From the NCBI GenBank assembly GCA_018062085.1, contig JAGOSY010000029.1:1-55610 (forward strand): a DNA stretch of 55,610 nucleotides, given 5' to 3'. The position numbers were made by a program, and so were the translations under genes. The stretch comes from a bacterium (GTDB lineage Bacteria > Cyanobacteriota > Vampirovibrionia > Obscuribacterales > Obscuribacteraceae). Below the pieces are notes generated by a model. It had not been told where the DNA came from. It did not search any database and worked only from the letters and a program-made list of their open reading frames with translations. Position 1 is the stretch's first letter; each line of letters opens with the position of its first letter. Positions 50,063-55,610 of this stretch are shown here, one piece after another.

Positions 50063-52240
50063 ATGAAGGGTAATTCCAGCGACTATCCACCTGGTTTTCA
50101 AATCAATAAAGCTTATGAAGTAATTGGCATCATTGGCCATGGCGGAATGGGAGCTGTTTATCGCGTGCGTCACCTCTTTTTGTCAAAAGAAATGGCGCTT
50201 AAAGTGTTGCCTGCAGATAAGGTTTCTGAAATTTCTTGGAAACGCTTTCAGATTGAAGCCCAGGCCATAGCCAGGCTGACACATCCCAATATTGTGCGTA
50301 TCTTTGATATGGGTATGGTTGATGGTGTCACTCCATATTATGCAATGGAGCTTTTGAACGGACAGTCACTGGCGCAAAAACTAAAGAAAAAACATGTGTT
50401 GCCGGTCGGTGAAGCAATAGCAATTTATCGGCAGGTTTGTGCTGGATTGGCCTACGCCCACGAACACCAGATTATTCACAGAGACATCAAGCCGGCCAAC
50501 ATTGTCTTGCAAGAAGTAGAACCAGGAGTAATTTCAGCTAAGTTAGTTGATTTCGGCATTGCCAAGTTAACAGGTGACGGTGATGGTGATAAGCAGGGCT
50601 TGACTCGCCCTGGTGAGGTGTTTGGCAGCCCTCAATATATGAGCCCAGAGCAGTGTGCTGGCCAGCCAGTTGACTATCGAACAGATCTCTACTCGCTGGG
50701 TGCTTCGCTCTTTGAGACTTTGACAGGTAAAGTTCCTTTTCTTGGCGCTGATGCCATGACTACGGTACAGATGCATCAAACTGACACACCGCCTAGTTTG
50801 TATGATGCCTCAGAGGGAGCAGATTTCCCCGAGAAGATTCAAGAGTTAATCGATTCTCTTTTGGCAAAAGATCCAGAGGATCGCCCACAATCAGCCTCTG
50901 ATGTGGCTGCCGAGTTGCTTTCAATCGAGCGATTGCTGGCCAATCAAGAGAACAATGAAAAACGCAGAGAGTCGCCAGTGGGAGTACGTAAGCCCACTTC
51001 AAAGCGCAATGTTGATGATAGCGATACTGGTTCTCAATCAAGTGCTAAGAAAAATTCTTTGATTGTTGCTTCGATTGCTGGTGTAGTGGTGCTTTGCTTG
51101 CTCGGTGGTGGTGCCTACTTTGTTATCAGTCAAAACTTATTCAATCGAAGTGCAGCAGAGCAGAAGAAAGAAGAGAAGAAGGTTGAAGAGAGTGAACAAC
51201 TAAAGACCGAAGCTGCTTTTAAATCTGAATCAGAAAAGAAAGAACCATTTTTCTTAGGTACGACAAACAAAGATGGTCACCAGGTTTCTCATTACAAATT
51301 TCCTGATGAAATTTCACTTGGCACTCTCACTTTGCGTAGTGATGATGATGAAAAAGAACAAGACGTAAAGGGAGAACTTTTCATTCCTACTCGTTATAAC
51401 CTGCTGTTTACCCCAAATAATCTTTGTTTGAAAAACCCAAATATATTAAGGCGTTTCGATGATGGTACTTTACAGGGCATTGATCTGACCACTGACGAGG
51501 CTGATCTATCGAACTCAATTGCACCATCTAATTCTACGGGTAGCGCAACCAAAGAGCCAAATTTGGCTGAAGAAGGGTCTAGAAGTCTGCATCGCAACGA
51601 TATGGTTAACAATGAAACACTGAAGTGTCTGACGCAAATAAAGAGTTTGAAGACCATTGAGCTGACCCAAAGTAATGTTACTGGAGAAGTTTTAGTTACT
51701 CTTTCTCGTTTTCCTAAGTTAGTAGATCTGCAGGTTGGATTTACAGAGATTGATGGTGAGCAGTTGGCTCAGTCTGGGCTGCTGGCTAGTTTGCAAACAT
51801 TGCACGCCGATCGTTGTTCTAAAATGAGCGCGGCTATTGCCGCTTTGGAGAATTCAGCCAGACTGCGAAAGCTATTTATTCCATTCTGCAATGTCAGTGC
51901 CAAAGACATTCAAAACATTAGCACTATGAAAGAACTGACCAGGTTAAAGCTCTCGGACAATGCCTTGAATGATAGTGATTTAGCACCACTGGTTAAGTTA
52001 TCTAAGTTGAACGATCTTGAGTTGGATGGTTGCAAAATTACTCCCGCTTGTATCAAAACATTGAGTCAGTGCAAGGCGCTAAAAGAAATTAGCGTGCGGC
52101 GAAATGGTTGGACCGCTGAGCAAATTGAGTCGTTTAAAGCGGAAATGAAAAAGACTAATCCACAAATAACGATAAAAATTGATCTTGCTGAGGTTCCAAC
52201 TTTGAAGCAATTGGCTGAGCCAGCGCCAGCAGAAGAATAA
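50063..52240 (+). CDS. Transmembrane Ser/Thr protein kinase with LRR-like C-terminal domain (paralogue 3)
   Basis: 725 residues and the same layout as the two kinases at 757 and 2846. Glycine loop GHGGMG at 25-30, ATP lysine K47, catalytic HRDIKPAN at 139-146, DFGIAK at 163-168, SPQYMSPEQ at 189-197; membrane span about 332-355 (LIVASIAGVVVLCLLGGG). A Lys/Glu-rich stretch follows (about 365-392), then the shared outer module (YKFPDEISLGTLTL) and LRR-like repeats (LTRLKLSDNALNDSDLAPL). Catalytic residues are intact, so an active receptor-like kinase is expected. It stands alone, 48 kb from its relatives, with no obvious partner. Confidence 0.9.
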   Translation: MKGNSSDYPPGFQINKAYEVIGIIGHGGMGAVYRVRHLFLSKEMALKVLPADKVSEISWKRFQIEAQAIARLTHPNIVRIFDMGMVDGVTPYYAMELLNGQSLAQKLKKKHVLPVGEAIAIYRQVCAGLAYAHEHQIIHRDIKPANIVLQEVEPGVISAKLVDFGIAKLTGDGDGDKQGLTRPGEVFGSPQYMSPEQCAGQPVDYRTDLYSLGASLFETLTGKVPFLGADAMTTVQMHQTDTPPSLYDASEGADFPEKIQELIDSLLAKDPEDRPQSASDVAAELLSIERLLANQENNEKRRESPVGVRKPTSKRNVDDSDTGSQSSAKKNSLIVASIAGVVVLCLLGGGAYFVISQNLFNRSAAEQKKEEKKVEESEQLKTEAAFKSESEKKEPFFLGTTNKDGHQVSHYKFPDEISLGTLTLRSDDDEKEQDVKGELFIPTRYNLLFTPNNLCLKNPNILRRFDDGTLQGIDLTTDEADLSNSIAPSNSTGSATKEPNLAEEGSRSLHRNDMVNNETLKCLTQIKSLKTIELTQSNVTGEVLVTLSRFPKLVDLQVGFTEIDGEQLAQSGLLASLQTLHADRCSKMSAAIAALENSARLRKLFIPFCNVSAKDIQNISTMKELTRLKLSDNALNDSDLAPLVKLSKLNDLELDGCKITPACIKTLSQCKALKEISVRRNGWTAEQIESFKAEMKKTNPQITIKIDLAEVPTLKQLAEPAPAEE

Positions 52241-53298
52241 GCTCGAAAGTGGATTAATCACGAGGCTTTTTTACTCTGTTAATCAATGTTTGATAAATAG
52301 TGTGCTTTTACTTAAGAGCACCAACTTCTCTCTTCTAATGCTGTAAGGCTTGCGTTAACCGCTGGTTAAGACTATGCTGACTTGATTTTCGGTTGCGTGG
52401 CTTTTTCGTTACTAGGCAAAAGTTTGCAGTGTTTGTAACTGATGTCAGGTGTGGTGGCAAAGATCTGGTAACAATTGGTAATACTGCTGGTGGTGCTAGG
52501 GCTTCTTTCGTTGAATTGCTGAAATAGTCCAGCTTGAGCGCTTTTTGAGTTCCAGTTTCGAAGTTTGAGTGTGTGAAAGAGTTGCAATTAGAATTTTGAG
52601 AGATTTTGGATTTTCTATTTCGTTTATTTTTTCGCGCTAGCGCCTAGATCATTTCTCAACATTCCATAGGCTGAAAAGGCGGGCTGATACTGACTTTTCG
52701 AATGAGACACTTTTAGGGCAATGGAGTTGCGTGAGTTGCCGGAAAGAGAATTGGAATGATTATTGACGTTAAATCCATGAGCTAAAAGTGATCTTGGTCT
52801 TGTTGAGCCCTCTTCTGAACCCTGCAAAGGCTTGATGCTATTGGCCTCACGGCTGTCGGTTTCTGTGCCTGTTGGCCGAAGATTCTATAATATGGTGAGA
52901 AAACTGCTCGCTAAAATAGCATTGCTTTCCTTGGGTGGTATTTCGTATGGTGCATAAGTCCCTTTTTTATTTCCCTTTGCCAGAGCTTCCTTCCCCCCTT
53001 AACTATTCAAGCCATCCAGCGCTATTTGATCTTTCCCTTGTGGGAATGTGGTTTACCATATGGCCATTCTTTACAGCCGTTGGGGTAATTTGATTGCCAA
53101 GAATCATTTGTTTTGAAATCTCAAGTGTACTAGTGCGAGTGGATATATCTTGACTATTGGCGAGCTTTTTAGCCTTCAAAGTTCAAATGAAGTAACTAGC
53201 CAACCTTCTATATTGATTCCGTATTGTTGTGCTTGACAGCTTGCTTTGCTTTACCTAGACTCCAACCAGTAGTTCATTAGCAGCTGGGTACAAACGCA
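52241..53298. other. About 1 kb without a convincing gene
   Basis: Short minus-strand frames at 52372-52587 and 52624-52827 lack ribosome-binding sites and protein-like composition. A hairpin TTAACC-GCT-GGTTAA lies at 52355-52369, 115 bases after the kinase stop. A promoter-like TTGACA...TAGACT at 53233-53261 precedes the next gene. The rest may be a decayed gene, a long regulatory region or an untranslated RNA; nothing decides. Confidence 0.5.
53233..53261 (+). promoter_or_regulatory. Sigma-70-type promoter candidate
   Basis: TTGACA (53233-53238), 17-base spacer, TAGACT (53256-53261), 38 bases before the GTG of the zinc-ribbon repeat gene. The -10 matches at only four of six positions. Confidence 0.4.
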
Positions 53299-54525
53299 GT
53301 GGCACTTAAGAAAGAACCAAAAACCCAGGGCAAACACAGAACGAAGTATGCGCCTGATGAATTGGAGAAGATGCTTGCTAAAGCACAAGGTCGCTCACTT
53401 GCTGAGTCTGAGCATGCCAATCAGTTGGTGCCAGAATTTGACAAGGTCAAGAATCATCCACTTACTCCGTGGCATGTAACTCAAGGCTCAAGCATGCTTG
53501 TTTACTGGAGTGGCAAATGTGGCTATGAAGGCGAGCGGCACAAGTACCAGAATTCAGTAGCGGCTAGAGTAATTGCACTGCGAGAGGGATATAAAAGTCG
53601 GGGCTGCAAGCTCTGCTCGACCTATGAATATCCGCCGGTGATGCCCATACGCAAATATCACAGGTTGGTGGCTAAAGAGTGGATGGAGAAAGAAAATGGC
53701 TTTCTCGTTAAATGGATTGATGCTCGCTCTCAGAGATGTGGGCTGTTTCAATGTATAAGGAATAGTGCGCACATATTTCGCTGCATGGTGAGAAGCCGTA
53801 CCGGAAAAACACAGCAAGGTTGCCCATATTGCTACAAAGGCAAACGTGTCAACTTGAAGGAGTTTCCTGAGGCCCTTCAGTTTTTTGACCGCACGAAGAA
53901 TAATCGTGGCTATTCTCTGGGACGCATTCCATTCGGGCACAATGTTTTCTGGCGTTGCTCAAATGGCCACCGTTGGTACTGCACTGTTAGCAAAACAATC
54001 AAGAAAGGCTGTAGGCGATGTAGTGAGGCGGAAGCTGAAGCTGAACAAAAAGCAAAAGGAAAAAGAGCAGTAAAGCCTGTTGAGCGCACTCTTGCCAGTG
54101 TCCCTGAACTCAAGAGTCAATACCGGGCTGCTTTGAATTCTGATCAGAGCGCAGAATCAATCCTACTTACCGGGAATTCTGGTCTCATCCTTACCTGGGT
54201 CTGTACAGAAGCAGGTGTGGAGCATGTCTTTGAGGCTCGCTTGCACGAGAGACTGAATGGCTCTGGTTGTCGTTCTTGTGCAAAGGCAAAGAATTTTGGT
54301 GCAAGTAGTCTGGCAAGTAAAGAGTACAAACATATTGCCGACGAGATAAATAGGCTGGTTCACCCTGAGATTGACCTAGCGACAATAAGCGCCAGCTCAA
54401 GAAAGAAGCTTTCATTTGTCTGTAAGGTTTGTCAAAAAACGTGGATAACCAGAATTGATAAGCGCTGCATGCTTGGCCAAGGGTGTAGTAGTTGCAAAGC
54501 CAAAACTCGAAGCACCCAAGGGTGA
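53299..54525 (+). CDS. Five-repeat treble-clef/zinc-ribbon protein (DUF4379-like), second copy
   Basis: 408 residues with five Cys-pair repeats, related in design to the protein at 12129 but much diverged. Strand motifs VYWSGKCGYE, GLFQCIRNSAH, VFWRCSNGHRWY, LTWVCTEAG and LSFVCKVCQKTW each precede a closing pair (GCKLC, GCPYC, GCRRC, GCRSC, GCSSC); lead-ins such as LVAKEWMEKENG match IAKEWHPTKNG. Zinc binding and nucleic-acid contact are the likely roles by family. The start is GTG at 53299; the ribosome-binding site is weak. Basic N-terminus, no signal peptide. A promoter candidate lies just upstream. Confidence 0.75.
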   Translation: MALKKEPKTQGKHRTKYAPDELEKMLAKAQGRSLAESEHANQLVPEFDKVKNHPLTPWHVTQGSSMLVYWSGKCGYEGERHKYQNSVAARVIALREGYKSRGCKLCSTYEYPPVMPIRKYHRLVAKEWMEKENGFLVKWIDARSQRCGLFQCIRNSAHIFRCMVRSRTGKTQQGCPYCYKGKRVNLKEFPEALQFFDRTKNNRGYSLGRIPFGHNVFWRCSNGHRWYCTVSKTIKKGCRRCSEAEAEAEQKAKGKRAVKPVERTLASVPELKSQYRAALNSDQSAESILLTGNSGLILTWVCTEAGVEHVFEARLHERLNGSGCRSCAKAKNFGASSLASKEYKHIADEINRLVHPEIDLATISASSRKKLSFVCKVCQKTWITRIDKRCMLGQGCSSCKAKTRSTQG

Positions 54526-54691
54526 TAAGAAGGTAGGTGTCACTCGTTGACAAATGTGCGCGTTTTGGGAAATGTGTCCGATTCAGTCGGGGCAATGCTT
54601 TTAACTGTATCAGCGGCTTTAAAAATTCAACATCAAAAACAATGTGCTTGTGATTTCAAGCTCTTTGTCTAATCAACCATTGGAGATTCAT

Positions 54692-55462
54692 ATGTCTAGC
54701 AAACCGTCTAGCAATACCACTCAACCCGCGTTTCTGATTGAGATGGGTGACCAAATACGGCACATCATCATGAAGCGTCATTATTTCCTTCGCTCAACAA
54801 GAGCACGCACGCTGTTCTGCCGCGAGAAGATTGCTGGCAAATCTTGGCTGGAGGTAGCCTTGATTGAGAAACCAAAGGCTGATGTTCTCCCGTGGGACCA
54901 GGCTCACAACCTAGCAGAGCGGTTCAAAGCAGAACTCAAAGCCGATGTGTTTGTCGAGCCTGCTAACTTAGCTGGTCGGCACCATCAGCTCACTGCCCCG
55001 AAGAATTCGGTCAATCCTCTTAATGGAGACGAGCACGGTAACGGCAATCGTGGTCACGGTACTTTTGGCTTCGACCCGACGACTCCTGGTGTCGGTGCCG
55101 GTACTGGAATGGACGTGTTTGGCGGTTCAAATATCCCAGGTATGCCAAATATCGCTGGCTTTCAGAATCCTGCCGATTTCCTTCCGGCTCATGTGCGCGA
55201 GGCACTTTCATTCGGCGATGATAAGAAGAGCAGTGAAATCACTCTTCCTGCATTGCGCGAACTGCCTGCCTTTAGCAAGTTGCCGGAAGCTACGATGCTC
55301 ATGTTTGAAGTTGAAGCCGTGCAGGTTCTTCAAGGCTTGATGGCTCAGGTTGGACTTTCCGAGCATAGTGAAAGTAGCCTTGTTGCTCTAACAAAGCTCG
55401 ACAATGTATCCAAGCTGCTGAAGCGCTTCTTGGCAGAAGCGATGCTTCTAGAAGCTGCTTGA
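54692..55462 (+). CDS. Unknown protein with Gly/Asn-rich linker
   Basis: 256 residues from ATG 54692, which has GGAG six bases upstream; the longer TTG start at 54644 has none. The N-terminal part (about 1-95, FLIEMGDQIRHIIMKRHYFL; FCREKIAGKSWLEVALIE) is mixed alpha/beta, then a flexible Gly/Asn/Pro stretch (about 105-165) and a helical end (about 190-256). Codon use is GC-richer than most of the window. No family recognised, no signal peptide. Monocistronic, followed by a terminator. Confidence 0.65.
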   Translation: MSSKPSSNTTQPAFLIEMGDQIRHIIMKRHYFLRSTRARTLFCREKIAGKSWLEVALIEKPKADVLPWDQAHNLAERFKAELKADVFVEPANLAGRHHQLTAPKNSVNPLNGDEHGNGNRGHGTFGFDPTTPGVGAGTGMDVFGGSNIPGMPNIAGFQNPADFLPAHVREALSFGDDKKSSEITLPALRELPAFSKLPEATMLMFEVEAVQVLQGLMAQVGLSEHSESSLVALTKLDNVSKLLKRFLAEAMLLEAA

Positions 55463-55485
55463 AGCGCTGGAAAAATCTGACAGGG

Positions 55486-55521
55486 GGAAAGGCTCAACGA
55501 TATTGTTGGGTCTTTCCTTAT
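55486..55521 (+). terminator. Probable rho-independent terminator
   Basis: GGAAAGGCTCAAC (55486-55498) pairs with GTTGGGTCTTTCC (55505-55517) with one mismatch and one G-T wobble, loop of six bases, followed by TTATT. It begins 24 bases after the stop of the preceding gene. Confidence 0.6.
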
Positions 55522-55566
55522 TCTAGTGCTAACTCTTAGTGACAGCCATTTGTTTTGAAGGCTCCG

Positions 55567-55596
55567 CTGAATGGGTTCTAGTTTGAACTCATTCAG
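55567..55596. other. 12-bp stem inverted repeat near the window end
   Basis: CTGAATGGGTTC and GAACTCATTCAG are complementary except for one G-T pair, with a 6-base loop. Beyond it is GAGAGTCTTTG. Could be the terminator of a gene past the window edge, or a regulatory stem. Confidence 0.4.
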
Positions 55597-55610
55597 GAGA
55601 GTCTTTGACC

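Noticed and set aside
52372..52827. Two small minus-strand frames between the kinase and the zinc-ribbon gene
   Set aside because: No ribosome-binding sites, no protein-like pattern; treated as non-coding.

Overview
The window most resembles a chromosome segment of a non-photosynthetic relative of cyanobacteria (Melainabacteria / Vampirovibrionia, 'Candidatus Obscuribacter'-like). This is an inference from three things: a YidC with the beta-rich insertion that I recall from cyanobacterial YidC, several Ser/Thr kinases fused to leucine-rich-repeat-like ectodomains, and many TPR and secreted proteins of unknown function. Base composition is moderate, with one clearly GC-richer patch at about 6.8-7.85 kb. 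No rRNA, tRNA, CRISPR array, insertion sequence or prophage was recognised.

The centre of the window carries the replication-origin neighbourhood. dnaN and dnaA lie on the minus strand (19.8-23.0 kb). Divergent from them is the classic plus-strand run rpmH-rnpA-yidD-yidC-jag (23.27-26.02 kb), which links ribosomal protein L34, RNase P protein and the membrane insertase. The dnaA-dnaN spacer (21024-21355) has DnaA-box-like nonamers and is the best oriC candidate. A strong palindromic terminator closes the jag operon, followed by a vapBC-type toxin-antitoxin pair preceded by four 11-bp iterons.

Left arm (0-19.8 kb): an acetyltransferase plus two tandem receptor-like kinases; a small wing-repeat protein; a protein with only sigma region 4 recognisable; a GC-rich two-gene unit; a ferritin-like diiron protein; a Gfo/Idh/MocA oxidoreductase; a TPR-zinc-ribbon protein; a protein with five treble-clef/zinc-ribbon repeats; release factor 3; two paralogous multi-spanning membrane proteins of GT-C glycosyltransferase type; and a secreted TPR-zincin.

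Right arm (27-55.6 kb): a sensor histidine kinase, a separate OmpR-type response regulator co-directional with a frameshifted secreted TPR gene, and three tandem secreted TPR paralogues that overlap by 4 bp each. Then come a protein of three MshEN-like modules, a GT2 glycosyltransferase, a small membrane protein, a peptide/nickel-type ABC solute-binding protein, and a tiny secreted protein. A 1756-residue protein follows that combines a DUF559/Vsr-like nuclease, a UvrD-type helicase, a long Gln/Ala coiled coil and a double zinc ribbon. The arm ends with a third LRR kinase, a second five-repeat zinc-ribbon protein and an unknown gene.

The most interesting candidates are the giant nuclease-helicase, the family of three transmembrane kinases with a shared non-LRR juxtamembrane module, the pair of five-repeat zinc-ribbon proteins, the CxxGSC-motif protein at 30.4 kb, and the palindrome shared between the vapBC upstream region and a distant convergent intergenic site.
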